64,000 nucleotides of DNA from contig CAVTPU010000004.1 of the NCBI GenBank assembly GCA_963736695.1, forward strand, positions 310,001 to 374,000. Direction: 5' to 3'. Below, one piece after another: positions 41,495-51,920 of this stretch; within the stretch, counting starts at the first letter, position 1; each line of letters begins with the position of its first letter. Made by a program: the position numbers and the translations under genes. The notes under the pieces are model-generated. The model was not told the DNA's origin. It searched no databases and saw nothing but the letters and a program-made list of their open reading frames with translations. Source of the DNA: CAVTPU01 sp963736695 (GTDB lineage: Bacteria; Actinomycetota; Actinomycetes; Mycobacteriales; Micromonosporaceae).

Positions 41495-42826
41495 GTGGCG
41501 CTCAGGGGATTTGCGGCGATATGCACCCTTCTGCTACCTGCGGCGATCTCCGCCGGATGCGCAGGCCGCCCGGCCCCGCCGGCCGAGCCGGGCGGGCGCG
41601 GGGCGGTCCTGCGTGCGGTCGACGGCGGGCCGGACTTCTACGCCCGGTTTCGTGACCCGCTGCCGGTCGACCCCACGTTCTTTCCGATCGGCGTGTGGGT
41701 GGAGCGGGTCGCGACCTCAGCCGACACGACGGCCGACGCCACCGCGGGCATCAACACCTATGTGGGGCTCACCGCGGGCAGTGACCCCCGGCTCGTCGGT
41801 ATGGCAGACATGCACCTCATCGCCGACCGCACCGCCGGCGACCACGGTCGGGAGACGGTCGGCTGGATGCTCGCCGACGAGGTCGACATGTGGGCCGGCC
41901 CCGGCGGCGGACGGTGGAGCGGCGACGCGCCCGACCCGGCCGTCGACACCCAACCCGACTCGTGGCCGGTCTGCCAGCCCTCGACTGTCGCATGTGGCTA
42001 TTCGGTGCAGGACACCCTCGGACGTGGATTCCCCCGCGACGGTCGTCTGCGTTATGCCAACTATGGCAAGGGCGTCGCGTTCTGGGAAAGCGACGAGCAG
42101 GCGAGCAGGTTCGTCAACGACTTCGCCGACCTCGTCTCGATCGACACCTACTGGTTCACCGACCCACGCATCTGCGCCGCCGACGAGGGTGGGCGTCTCC
42201 TCGGCGGCGAGGCGCTGTCCCCGCAACGGTGCCGGCGGGCGGTCAACTATGGCGCGACCATCGACCGGCTCCGGGCGCTGGTGCGCCCGCGTGGGGCGCG
42301 GCCCGTGTGGATCGTCGTCGAGCTCGGGCATCCGACGAGAGTCGCCTCAGCACCGACGATCACCCCCGATCAGGTGCGCGCGGCCGTCTGGAGCGGACTG
42401 ATCCACGGCGCCCGAGGCGTGGTCTATTTCGGACACAGCGCGGCAGGACCATGCCCGACCCAGCACGCGCTACGGGATCCTTGCTATGCGAGCACCCGTA
42501 CGGCGGTCTCGGGTCTCAACGCCCAGATCCGCTCGCTGGCCCCCGTGCTCAACGCGCCGACCGTCGACGGTGTCCTCACCCGACAATCCGATGTGGACTC
42601 TGTCGTGAAGTGGAGCGGCGACCATTTCTACGTCTTCGCCCAGTCGACGCGGACGGCGGCGCACACGGCCACGGTGCGGCTCGACTGCGTCGGTGACGCC
42701 GAGGCGACCGTCATCGGCGAGGACCGCCACATCGGCATTCGTGGCGGATCGTTCACCGACTCGTTCACCCCCGATGGTGTGCACCTCTACCGCATCGACG
42801 GAGGGTCGAGCTGTGGCGCCCGATGA
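41495..42826 (+). CDS. Lipoprotein with TIM-barrel glycoside-hydrolase-like domain
   Basis: A 443-aa lipoprotein; signal peptide ends in SAGC (residue 22). The domain opens DPTFFPIGVWVERV and continues TAGINTYVGLTAG, VGWMLADEVDMWAG, VSIDTYWFTDPR, PVWIVVELGHPTR and AAVWSGLIHGARGVVYFGHS. The last block is common in beta-barrel glycosidases that act on surface polymers. Catalytic acids are not certain. A C-terminal beta-sandwich (YVFAQSTRTAAHTATVRLDC) follows. Confidence 0.65.
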   Translation: MALRGFAAICTLLLPAAISAGCAGRPAPPAEPGGRGAVLRAVDGGPDFYARFRDPLPVDPTFFPIGVWVERVATSADTTADATAGINTYVGLTAGSDPRLVGMADMHLIADRTAGDHGRETVGWMLADEVDMWAGPGGGRWSGDAPDPAVDTQPDSWPVCQPSTVACGYSVQDTLGRGFPRDGRLRYANYGKGVAFWESDEQASRFVNDFADLVSIDTYWFTDPRICAADEGGRLLGGEALSPQRCRRAVNYGATIDRLRALVRPRGARPVWIVVELGHPTRVASAPTITPDQVRAAVWSGLIHGARGVVYFGHSAAGPCPTQHALRDPCYASTRTAVSGLNAQIRSLAPVLNAPTVDGVLTRQSDVDSVVKWSGDHFYVFAQSTRTAAHTATVRLDCVGDAEATVIGEDRHIGIRGGSFTDSFTPDGVHLYRIDGGSSCGAR

Positions 42827-42862
42827 CCGTCCGCCGCCGGTTATTGATCGACGACTCGCCGA

Positions 42863-42868
42863 TATGCT
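42863..42868 (+). promoter_or_regulatory. -10 box of leaderless promoter
   Basis: TATGCT ends 6 nt before GTG 42875; no ribosome site is visible. Confidence 0.5.
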
Positions 42869-42874
42869 TCACCC

Positions 42875-44032
42875 GTGCGAGTCTCGCGACATGTCGGCTC
42901 GGCAGCCTTCGGCCTGCTGGCTTTGGTTCTCTCCGCGTGCACGGACGCCCCCGTGTCCCAACCTGCCCCAACGACCCTGACCCCGCCCCCGAGCACGTCG
43001 GCCGCCGCGGTCCCGACATCGACAGCCCAACCGGCCGCCTCGCATCGAGCACCTGCGAAGAACGGCAATCCGCAGGGAACGGCCACGGTCCCGGCCGAGG
43101 CGCGCCCTGTCGACACCTCGCACCCCACTCGCGTGATCGGCGACGGCACACCGCGCGGCTGCACGTCACAGGCGGTGGTCGCGGCGGTGGCGAAGGGTGG
43201 TGTCATCACCTTCCGCTGCGGACCGGAACCGGTCACCATCGTCATGTCATCGACAGCGAAGGTCCGCAACGCGGCCTCGAAACGGGTCGTGATCGACGGT
43301 GGGGGCCTGATCACTCTCAGCGGAGGCGGCAAACGGCGCATTCTCTATCAAAACACGTGTGACGCCGCTCAGGGTTGGACCACGTCGCACTGCCAGAACC
43401 AGGACCACCCACAGCTGACGGTGCAGAACCTGACCTTCGTCGACGGCGACTCCACCGCAGACACGACCGAAGGCGGTGGGGGTGGGGCGATCTTCGTGCG
43501 CGGCGGTCGACTCAAGGTGATCAACTCAAAGTTTCAGCACAACCGATGCGACTCCACCGGCCCGGACCTCGGGGGTGCGGCGATCCGAGTCCTGAGCCAG
43601 TTCGACAACCAGCCTGTCTTCGTCGTGGCCAGCACCTTCACCGGCGGATCGTGCTCCAACGGAGGCGCGTTGAGCAGCATCGGCGTCTCGTGGACCGTGC
43701 TGAACAGCCTCTTCACCGGCAACAACGCCGTCGGACGAGGAGCCAATCCGGCGAAGTCGGGCACACCGGGCGGCGGAAACGGCGGGGCCATCTATTGCGA
43801 TGGAAACCGTTTCACCGTACGGATCGTTGGATCGCTCATCGAGCAGAACCACGCCAACGAGGGTGGCGGGGCGGTCTTCTTCGTCAGCAACGACCGCACC
43901 GGCACGATGTCGATCAGCGACAGCACACTGCGTCGCAACCCCAGCGCCGGGTTCGAGACGTCCGGGTTCCCGGGCATCTTCTTTCTCGGCGCCAGCTCGC
44001 CGTCGGTGAGCCGGTCGACCCTGCGTCGCTGA
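42875..44032 (+). CDS. Lipoprotein with right-handed parallel beta-helix
   Basis: A 385-aa secreted lipoprotein: lipobox LSAC (cysteine 22), a Pro/Thr/Ser-rich linker to about residue 80, then a beta-helix. Repeating turns show GGGAIFVRGGRLKVINSKF, GGAAIRVLSQF, GGALSSIGVSWTVLNSLFTG, GGAIYCDGNRFTVRI and GGAVFFVSNDRTGTM. The pattern is that of pectate-lyase-like adhesin or polysaccharide-binding proteins. No catalytic motif is visible. Function unknown. Confidence 0.75.
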   Translation: MRVSRHVGSAAFGLLALVLSACTDAPVSQPAPTTLTPPPSTSAAAVPTSTAQPAASHRAPAKNGNPQGTATVPAEARPVDTSHPTRVIGDGTPRGCTSQAVVAAVAKGGVITFRCGPEPVTIVMSSTAKVRNAASKRVVIDGGGLITLSGGGKRRILYQNTCDAAQGWTTSHCQNQDHPQLTVQNLTFVDGDSTADTTEGGGGGAIFVRGGRLKVINSKFQHNRCDSTGPDLGGAAIRVLSQFDNQPVFVVASTFTGGSCSNGGALSSIGVSWTVLNSLFTGNNAVGRGANPAKSGTPGGGNGGAIYCDGNRFTVRIVGSLIEQNHANEGGGAVFFVSNDRTGTMSISDSTLRRNPSAGFETSGFPGIFFLGASSPSVSRSTLRR

Positions 44033-44122
44033 TCAGGCAAGCTGACATCCGCCGCACACATTCACCGGGACCTTCACCCAATTGTTTGCCTAGTCGCAGC
44101 CCAGTTGACCAGGGACATCGAC

Positions 44123-44128
44123 TACGAT
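44123..44128 (+). promoter_or_regulatory. -10 box of leaderless promoter (nuclease gene)
   Basis: TACGAT ends 8 nt before ATG 44137; no ribosome site. Confidence 0.4.
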
Positions 44129-44136
44129 GACCGATC

Positions 44137-45348
44137 ATGAACAACCATACATTCACACGGTTCAAATCCCGCATACTCGCGGCGGCGGTGACCCTGGCGG
44201 CACTCGTCGGCGTCACCGTGGTGGCCACCGCCGCCTCGGCGGCCACCAGCCTCACGGTCAGCCAGGCGCTCGCCGCGCAGGACGGCCGCACCGCCACCGT
44301 CACCGGTTTCGTCATCGGTCAACCCGTCTCCGCCACCTCGGTGCTGCGGTCTGGTTTCACCGCCGACACCGCGATCGCCATCGCCGACGTGGCGACCGAG
44401 ACCAGCCCGACCCGGATGCTCTACATCCAGGTCACGACCGCGTTCCGCGGAACATTCGGCCTGCTCAGCAACCCGTCCACGCAGGGCCGGTCGATCACGG
44501 TCACCGGCACGCTGACCGCCTATTTCTCACATGGCGGGTTGAAGAGCCCGTCCGCCATGGCGTTCGGCACCGCCCCCACGCCGTCGCCGACCGGGCCGGC
44601 GCCCTCGCCCAGCCCCACCGCGAGCCCGACTCCCGGACCCACGACCCCCGGCGACTACGACTCCACCTACTACCGTGACGCGATCGGCAAGTCCGGTCCC
44701 GCACTGCGGCAGAGCCTGCACACCATCATCAAGGTGCAGCGCACGATCAGCTATGCGCAGGTGTGGGACGCGCTGCGCGACCTCGACGAGGACCCGGCGA
44801 ACACCAACAACGTCATCCTGATCTACAACGGTCGGTCACAGAGCAAGACGACCAACGGCAGCGGAGTCGACAACTGGAACCGGGAACACGTCTGGGCCAA
44901 GTCGCACGGCAACTTCGGCACCGCGACCGGACCCGGCACCGACGTGCACCACCTGCGTGCCGCCGATGTGAGCGTCAACTCGACCCGCAGCAACAAGGAC
45001 TTCGACCTCGGTGGCACCCAGGTCGCCGAAGCCCCCGGCAACTACACCGACGCCGACTCGTGGGAGCCGCGCAACGCCGACAAAGGCGACGTCGCCCGCA
45101 TGATCATGTATATGGCGATCCGCTATGAGGGCGACGACAGCTGGCCCAACCTCGAGATGAACAACCTGGTCGGCAACGGCACCGCTCCCTTCCTGGGCAA
45201 GCAGTCGGTGCTGCTGCAGTGGAACCAGCTCGACCCGCCCGACGCCTTCGAGAAGCGCCGCAACCAGCACATCTTCGACACGTGGCAGGGCAACCGCAAC
45301 CCGTTCATCGACCACCCGGAGTGGGCCACCGCGATCTGGGGCGGCTGA
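44137..45348 (+). CDS. Secreted endonuclease I family nuclease with OB-fold domain
   Basis: A 403-aa protein. Signal peptide with likely cleavage after ATAASA. The N-terminal domain (residues about 37-145; TVTGFVIGQPVSATS, SITVTGTLTAYFSHGG) resembles the DUF6359/YhcR OB-fold. A Pro/Ser/Thr linker leads to an endonuclease I domain with NWNREHVWAKSHGNFG and TDVHHLRAADVSVNS, the His-Asn-metal site, then RNPFIDHPEWA. It degrades extracellular DNA and possibly RNA for nutrition or competition. Confidence 0.88.
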   Translation: MNNHTFTRFKSRILAAAVTLAALVGVTVVATAASAATSLTVSQALAAQDGRTATVTGFVIGQPVSATSVLRSGFTADTAIAIADVATETSPTRMLYIQVTTAFRGTFGLLSNPSTQGRSITVTGTLTAYFSHGGLKSPSAMAFGTAPTPSPTGPAPSPSPTASPTPGPTTPGDYDSTYYRDAIGKSGPALRQSLHTIIKVQRTISYAQVWDALRDLDEDPANTNNVILIYNGRSQSKTTNGSGVDNWNREHVWAKSHGNFGTATGPGTDVHHLRAADVSVNSTRSNKDFDLGGTQVAEAPGNYTDADSWEPRNADKGDVARMIMYMAIRYEGDDSWPNLEMNNLVGNGTAPFLGKQSVLLQWNQLDPPDAFEKRRNQHIFDTWQGNRNPFIDHPEWATAIWGG

Positions 45349-45355
45349 CGACGCA

Positions 45356-45399
45356 CGGTGGTCCGGGCCAACCGACACATCGGTGGGTCCGGACCACCG
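45356..45399 (+). terminator. Terminator after the nuclease gene
   Basis: CGGTGGTCCGG (45356-45366) pairs exactly with CCGGACCACCG (45389-45399). The loop itself pairs (ACCGA with TCGGT), extending the hairpin. Confidence 0.72.
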
Positions 45400-45430
45400 C
45401 AACGGGTCTCCGCCCACGCCCCGACGGTGG

Positions 45431-45436
45431 CATGCT
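45431..45436 (+). promoter_or_regulatory. -10 box of leaderless promoter (dehalogenase)
   Basis: CATGCT ends 6 nt before ATG 45443. Confidence 0.4.
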
Positions 45437-45442
45437 CGCGTG

Positions 45443-46327
45443 ATGCGAATACTGCGAACCCCCGACGACCGGTTCACCGGACTGCCCGACTTCGACTACG
45501 AGCCGCGTTACGCGACCGTCGGCGGCGAGCTACGCATGGCGTACGTGGAGTCTGGTCCTGCGGATGGCCAGCCGGTCCTGCTGCTGCACGGCGAGCCGAC
45601 CTGGTCCTTTCTCTATCGACACGTGATCCCTGTGCTCGCCGACGCGGGCCTGCGGGTGATTGCTCCCGATCTGATCGGCTTCGGCCGGTCGGACAAGCCC
45701 GCCGAGGTCAGCGATCACAGTTATGCCTCGCACGTCGAGTGGGTGCGGGAGTTCGCCTTCGACGCGCTCGACCTGCACGGTGTGACGCTCGTCGGTCACG
45801 ACTGGGGTGGGCTAATCGGGCTGCGGGTGGCGACCGAAAACTCCGACCGGATAGCGCGGCTGGTGGTCACCAACACCGGACTGCCGACCGGCGACGATCC
45901 GTTGCCCGAGATATGGTGGATGTTCCGGGACGCGGTCCGGGCGGCCCCGAAACTCGATGTGGCACGGTTCGTGCAGGCCGGCTGCCAGCTCCCCGTCGCG
46001 CCGGAAGTTCTTGACGCGTACGCCGCACCGTTCCCGGACGAGACCTTCAAGGCTGGGCCTCGAGTCATGCCGAATCTCGTGCCCACCGGCCCCGATGACC
46101 CCGCGTCCGAAGCGAACCGGCGGGCGTGGCAGCGGCTCGCGAGCTGGGACAAGCCGTTTCTCGTCGCGTTCAGCGACAGCGATCCGATCACGGGGACGAT
46201 GGCCCCGGTGTTGAGTCGCACCGTGCCGACCGCCCAGTCGGTGACTATCGTCGGCGGTGGCCACTTCCTGCAAGAGGATGCGGGCGTGCCGCTCGCGAGG
46301 GCGATCACCACGTTCATCGCGGGCTGA
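45443..46327 (+). CDS. Haloalkane dehalogenase, HLD-I-like alpha/beta hydrolase
   Basis: A 294-aa enzyme from ATG 45443 (MRILRTPDDRFTGLPDF). The opening resembles DhlA/DhmA. The oxyanion segment LLHGEPTWSFLYR, nucleophile and halide Trp in LVGHDWGGLIGL, acid in FSDSDPITG and base in GGGHFLQED make a full catalytic set. It should split carbon-halogen bonds to alcohols; the true substrate cannot be read. A leaderless monocistronic gene with its own terminator. Confidence 0.9.
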   Translation: MRILRTPDDRFTGLPDFDYEPRYATVGGELRMAYVESGPADGQPVLLLHGEPTWSFLYRHVIPVLADAGLRVIAPDLIGFGRSDKPAEVSDHSYASHVEWVREFAFDALDLHGVTLVGHDWGGLIGLRVATENSDRIARLVVTNTGLPTGDDPLPEIWWMFRDAVRAAPKLDVARFVQAGCQLPVAPEVLDAYAAPFPDETFKAGPRVMPNLVPTGPDDPASEANRRAWQRLASWDKPFLVAFSDSDPITGTMAPVLSRTVPTAQSVTIVGGGHFLQEDAGVPLARAITTFIAG

Positions 46328-46351
46328 CCAGCCACTGGCTGCACCGTCCAT

Positions 46352-46386
46352 CTTCCACACTCGTCGCGCTTGCGCGGGTGTGGAAG
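46352..46386 (+). terminator. Terminator after the dehalogenase gene
   Basis: CTTCCACAC (46352-46360) and GTGTGGAAG (46378-46386) form a 9-bp stem with a GC-rich loop, 24 bp after the stop codon. Confidence 0.65.
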
Positions 46387-46456
46387 CATGTGTCGCACGG
46401 CTCGCAGACTTGGCGCGCCCTGGCATCGGTGATCCGACGCAGACGAAGGTGGCGGC

Positions 46457-47404
46457 ATGAATCTCACGAAGAACACGATCCGGCGGGCCGCGGCGGTCTC
46501 CGTCGCGCTGTTCGCCATGGTGGGCACCACAGCATGCAGCGAGATCGCCGAGCCCGACCAGGTCGGCCTCTATTATCTTGAGGGGCAGTCGGACGGGTTC
46601 GCCTTCGACCACTGCATCGACCCGGGCACCGCGGACGATTATGTGTGGAACAACAGCGTGGTGTGGCTGCCGGAGAATCTCCGCACGTGGAACATCGCCA
46701 AGGAGGGCGGGGACACCGACGAGCCGATCGCCGCGCCAGCCAAACCGGAGCCGGGCCAGCCATCGGGTGTCAGCGTCAACCTCTATTCGATGACCAACCT
46801 CCACCTCAACACCAGCTGCGACGGGGGCAAGGACTCGCCACTCGTGCAGTGGTGGGAGAAGATCGGCCGGCGCTATGAGGCGGACACCGACGACGGATGG
46901 CGCAAGATGCTGCTCAACACGGTCGTTCCCGCGTTGGAGACCGCCAGCCGCACCGTGGTTCGGGAATACAACGCCGATCCTCTCGTGGCCGGCATCAGCT
47001 GGCCCGAAGTGCAGAAGAAGATCTCCGACGCCTTCGCCGCCGAGTTGAAACGACTGATGGGTGGGGAGTTCTTCTGTGGACCCGCCTTCGACCGGCAGAG
47101 CAAGCAGTGCCCTGCGGTCGAGGTGATCCTCAAGAACATCGACTACACCGACGCCGGAATCAAGGACGCGCGCAACGCCAAGGCGAAGGCGCTGGCGTTG
47201 GCTGCCGCCAAGGTCGCCGAGGCCGAGGGCGAAGTGACGGCCGCGAAGACCCGCGAACAGCTCTATCGCAACGCGGCATGGGTTCGACTTCAGGAAGCCA
47301 CGATGCGTCTTGAGGAGGCCAAGGCGTGCGCCGCGGCGGCCAACTGCACGCTCGTCATCGGCGCCAACGGGGTGGTGACGACCACGTCGGGCGGCTCTCG
47401 TTAA
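46457..47404 (+). CDS. SPFH/band-7-like lipoprotein
   Basis: A 315-aa lipoprotein with lipobox TTAC (residue 27). EPDQVGLYYLEGQSDGFAF, SVNLYSMTNLHLNTSC, DDGWRKMLLNTVVPALETA and a helical tail (ALALAAAKVAEAEGEVTAAK, RLEEAKACAAAANCTLVIG) follow the SPFH plan: beta domain, then a long coiled coil for oligomerisation. Such proteins form membrane scaffolds. The final 60 residues recur in decayed form at 51452-51622, on the other side of the STAND gene. Confidence 0.75.
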   Translation: MNLTKNTIRRAAAVSVALFAMVGTTACSEIAEPDQVGLYYLEGQSDGFAFDHCIDPGTADDYVWNNSVVWLPENLRTWNIAKEGGDTDEPIAAPAKPEPGQPSGVSVNLYSMTNLHLNTSCDGGKDSPLVQWWEKIGRRYEADTDDGWRKMLLNTVVPALETASRTVVREYNADPLVAGISWPEVQKKISDAFAAELKRLMGGEFFCGPAFDRQSKQCPAVEVILKNIDYTDAGIKDARNAKAKALALAAAKVAEAEGEVTAAKTREQLYRNAAWVRLQEATMRLEEAKACAAAANCTLVIGANGVVTTTSGGSR

Positions 47405-47468
47405 ATCACGCTTCGCGTCAGCGTATCCGGCAGTGTTAGCTCGCCAGAAGAGCCCGCATATCCCTGCC

Positions 47469-50400
47469 TCACCAGGGCGTCAGTCTCTGCCCGAAGCGGA
47501 CCAACCGTGCCTGCCATCGCAGCTGCGACCTCTTCCGGGACCGGCCAGGCTGAGCCCGGTGGGCCATAGCCTGCCAAAACGCCGTGCGGTCAAACTCCCA
47601 CATACGCCGCTTATATCCAGAACAGGCACGATCGATGCTCAGCGTACGACAGAACCCTTCGCTGAGTTCGCTGCGATAGGTCCGCTCGCCTACTGGGGGA
47701 TAGGGGCACAATCTGAACTGGCACCGATCATGACAGTTCGAGCCGGGACCAGAGACTTTGGCCGAATCCACCGTGCGTAAAACAGCCAGGCTGCTGGGGT
47801 CTCGAGTCAGGCACGGTGGAAGGTCTGGTCGATCGGCGCGCTTGAGGCGTTCCTCCCGACTGGCTGGAGAGGTGCCCCGTTCAGTGAGGTTCAACATCAG
47901 CATCACGTCACCGAGAACCTGCCGAGCACGCTGAGTCAGCCCGCTCCAACCTGCGGACGGAAGAATCCACAGCTGGTGTTCATAGAACTTTCCGGTCCGC
48001 TGTCTCGATCCGACTTTGGCGATAGTTCCCGCCTCGTCGATCCAACAGTAGCTGGCCGGATCACGGGTAAGCAACGCATCCCGGGCAAGCCACGCTGCCT
48101 CGCGAACGAGTGGATGGATTCGATGGCCGGAACGATGCTCCACGTCGGAGAATCCCATACCGGCAATCTTGAGCCAGTAGCGCACGAGGTCGCTGGGATC
48201 GGAACCGTGGCCCTGGTTATGAAACCTCTCGGTCGGATCGTCGGGTAGAGACAGCAACGCGAGCGCCTGGATCAGAACGAGCTGAGCGAACCAAAATCGC
48301 GAATGCTTGAGCGCGGCTTCAGCTTGCTCAATCAATGCGGTACGCCGCTTGGCTTCGTCACTAGTCTGTCTTGGTCGAATGTTCGCCGCATGCCGAAAAC
48401 CCTGGGCCAACGCCATCTCCAAGGATATCCATGGCCGCTTATCCGGATGAGTCGGATCAGTTCGGGCAAGAAAGTCAAAAATCCACAGGCGCAGGTTGTC
48501 CGACGGATTCTCGGCGGGCATATCGCTCCTCGGTCGCCGACGTGGCTCCGGATCCCGCGTGTCGGCGTTGACCCCGGCGTGATAGTGCAACAACGGAGCG
48601 AGCCAGGCGCAGACAATGCCCTGGCGGAGCCGAGATTCTTCGTCACCAGCGCAGTCGGAGCCACCACCTGTCGTCGCAAGTGACGCACGAGCAGAATTTA
48701 TATTCAGCTCCAACCACGTCTCAGAGTTATTCGGAGACTCCTGAACGACCGTCGCGTGCAGGTCGGTCCACGTTTCGTTCGCGTTGGCAGTTCGGCCACA
48801 CCAATATTGATTCCACCAGAGCCACCAGTCGGCGAAACAAGGCTGGATCGCATCGAACGCGTGCACTCCACCCCTCGCGACCTGATGTGTCACCTCGAGT
48901 TGGACGGCGTAGTCCTCTTCCTCAACTGCCACGGAGAAGAGGTCACGGTAAAGACCCTTCACGGTCTCCCGTGCCGCGTCGTCCATCGAACTCCATGCCA
49001 GAGCGACATCACCCAGTCGACGGATCACGTCCGTTTTTGCTTCAGGCACCGTGCGGCTTTGCACCGTAGTGACACTATAGGTCAACCAGCGTCGTTCCAG
49101 CTCGCTCGATGCCGTGGACACCTCGGGCCGCCCCTCTGGCCGCACGCCCTTCGTGCCCGACGCGCTTTGATCAGACGAGTCCGACACGTCGATCCGGGCA
49201 CCGCCCGGCATCTCAATTTCGAGGAGAGTCGCCCACAGTCTGAGTGAATTCACTCGACTTTTCCGTGACACGTCGATGGCTTTGAGTCTGAGCATCTCCG
49301 ACAGGCCGACTCCCGGCTGAGGCTGCCGATCAGACCCCGTTGTCATTGTCGCTACCCATTGCTTTTTCTCATCGTCCATGAACGATTCAGCTGCGACTGC
49401 GCCTTTCCTGCCTCGGCGAGACCTCGTCGAAAGTGCTATCTTCATCGCGACTCGCCGGACGACTCTACCCCGATTCGGCGGTAGCACCTCACTTGCCACC
49501 TTAATTGGCTCCGCACTACTCCGTGCGCACAAAACCAGTGCGACAAGAAAATCCCGGCCGCAATGTCCAAAATGCTTCGGTCGAATAGCGTCGATCACTG
49601 AGCACAGCCGCGAGATAGCGCGTTCCGAGAAACGATTGGATGATGCTGTGTTGGAAGCGCACCGCCTCGCCTCGCGCCTGAACGATTCCCAACTCGCTAC
49701 CGAAGGTTGCAGCTAGGATGCATTCGTCTCTGAGATTGACTCTCGTCAACATGGAATCCGTCGATTGCGCACTATCTCCCGCCGCACAGACGCCTCGCGG
49801 GTGCAACTTAGCGAGCCTCTTTTCGGACTCCTTCTTGTCTAATTCCTCCAAGTCGCGGCGAAGTTGCGTCGCCACGGCATCTCCAACTACTTGCGGAGCA
49901 TATCGACGATTCCCGTCGTCCTCCAAACTGACTAGATCGTCAAATTTGACGTCCAATCGGGCGCGGGCGAGCCCCACACAGGCTAGCGCCGATAGAACGA
50001 TGACTGTACGTTCGCGCAGTGTCCGATCGAGTGCATAGTCCTGCATGAAGTGTCCATCAAGGAGGCACTCCTTCCAATCATTGAGCACCCTCAACCGCAG
50101 CCCGATTCGGTCCATCGCTACTTTTTGAGCACCGACATCATTCAAGGTCTGGCCGACCTGCGTTGACCACTCCTCGCCCGGTGCAAGTGCTCGCCATTTA
50201 TTCTGCTGGTCGAGTTCGTGGATCATATGGAGGTACATCGGGGACTCCGCTGCCTCAGCGACCTGCACAAGCCGGGAAAGGACGCGGCGTTCGGAGTCCG
50301 TCGCGCTAAGAGTGAGAAAGTCCAGTGCCGCAGCCTCTCCCAAGGGCTCCAACTCAATGATTGGAGCGTTCAACGCGCGAAGCGGGTCGTGATGCCTCGA

Positions 50401-51273
50401 TGTGATGACAAGCGGAAGATGGCTCCCTATCGCCCGGCGAACCGCAGCTTGGATCAAGCTCTCCCGATCCTCGACTTTTGCCTCGTCACGCAGTGCCTCT
50501 TCCAGCCCGTCGGCAAGCACGACGACCCTTTGGTCTCGACGCAAATTACGCCAGATCCTTTCGGCATCACTTGGTCCAAAAGCTCGCTCGTTAATCAGTT
50601 CAGCGAAACGCTTCTGGCCCAGGTCGCAGAAATCCAGGCCACTTTGCGAGTCGCCGAGCCGGACCGCGACCGGGACATATTTGTGTTCCGCCAAGCGTTT
50701 CGTCAACTCGACCAAAAGCGCTGTCTTTCCCGCACCGACCGTGCCGACAATGACGTTTGGAGTGGGACTTCCTCCGCCGCAGACGTTTCCGATAATGGCG
50801 TCACACAGTTCGTCTCGCCCGATGACCTCGCCGATTACCTTTCCCGCCGTCGGAACCTGGTTGGCAGGAGATTGCCGCGCTTTCTTGATATACCAAGCGA
50901 TGACCCGCTTCTGGCGCCAGAACAGAAAGATCGTGTACGAAACCGCAGCCAAAAGTAGCGGCAACACGATGAATGTCACACTGTCGATCCTCTCGACCCA
51001 CAGTGCCAGGGCATCTGACTTCTTGACTGTTATATCAACCGATGCCGGGGCTGGAACCTCAAATGTCACGGACGACGCTCTTTTTGTCATCGCATTGACA
51101 AACTTCGCGACCGCCCAGGCGATCAAAACGACATCTCCGAGAATCGCTGCGATGAGCACCGCCTGCCACGCTCTGGTTCGCCGCCAGGGAGAGGCTTTGA
51201 TATGTCCCCTCCACGCCCGCATATGGGCGCGAAGCAGATTTAACGATCGGCGTGCGGTACGCCACAGTCCCAT
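47469..51273 (-). CDS. Membrane-anchored STAND/NACHT-like NTPase, apparent frameshift
   Basis: Two overlapping frames (51273-49516 and 49598-47469) read as one protein of about 1267 aa. ATG 51273 is a tentative start (MGLWRTARRSLN). Two transmembrane helices (about residues 45-65 and 100-120) precede an NTPase domain: Walker A VGTVGAGKTALL, Walker B VVVLADGLEEAL, and FQHSIIQSFLGTRYLAAVL typical of NACHT proteins. After TEAFWTLR the frame shifts and continues RDFLVALVLCARSS in the second frame; dropping one base near 49560 joins them. The C-terminal 700 residues are helical with no known domain. Such proteins sense a signal and oligomerise; some defend against phage. 51001-51060 has only 33 G+C of 60. 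Confidence 0.72.
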
Positions 51274-51451
51274 TTGCCCGCCCCCATCACCGTTTGCGGC
51301 ATATGAACTGCTCTTGCCTTGGCCCGCCTTACCATAACGGCCTGGCTTCCGATAGTACGGAACGTTGGCGAACAACAGCACAACAACCTTGTGAAAGACT
51401 GCACTCGGGGCAAAGCCACCGGATTGTTGATCTCTTCCCCGTACGGTGGCG

Positions 51452-51622
51452 GCCGTCCAGGTCGCCGAGGGTGAGGGTGAAGTGACCGCCGCGAGGACCC
51501 GTAGCGGCGTTGCCGCAACGCAGCCTGGGTACGTCTGGCGGAAGCCAAGGCGTGTGCGGCTGCAGCCAATTGCACGCTCACCATCGCCGCCAACGGGGTG
51601 GTGACAGCCACCTCGGTCGGCT
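51452..51622 (+). pseudogene. Decayed 3' fragment of the SPFH-like lipoprotein gene
   Basis: VQVAEGEGEVTAARTR, then in another frame RNAAWVRLAEAKACAAAANC and TLTIAANGVVTATSVG, match the end of the 46457-47404 product (KVAEAEGEVTAAKTR, RNAAWVRLQEA, KACAAAANCTLVIGANGVVT). A frameshift and a loss of 8 codons are visible. The copy is in the same orientation as the intact gene; the STAND gene lies between them. The rest of 51274-51920 holds no recognisable gene. Confidence 0.82.
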
Positions 51623-51908
51623 TCGGGCTGCTCCAGTCAAGAATCGCCAGTTCTCCGCACTGGAATGCTTCGCGTAGGCCGTGAGCTGCTGGTTTGCGGC
51701 GGAGCGTGCTGGACATGCGGCACTCGCGGTGATGTCGTCGTGTGCACGGTGACTGCCCCACGTCGCGGACCACCACGTTGGCTGTGGGCGGCGCAGCCAG
51801 AAGATGTAACTGGACAGCAAAGCCAGGTTGGACCGGCGCCAGTCGACGCCGCGTTCGGTCAGGATCGAGAAGGACACCGCCTCTGAACACGCGCCCGACC
51901 TTCGGCGG

Positions 51909-51914
51909 TACTGT
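51909..51914 (+). promoter_or_regulatory. -10 box of leaderless promoter (DUF2199 gene)
   Basis: TACTGT ends 6 nt before GTG 51921; no ribosome site. Confidence 0.5.
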
Positions 51915-51920
51915 CGCGCC

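Noticed and set aside
49540..49600. Programmed ribosomal frameshift in the STAND gene
   Set aside because: No clear slippery heptamer with a downstream structure, and three other genes show similar one-base shifts, so an indel is more likely.
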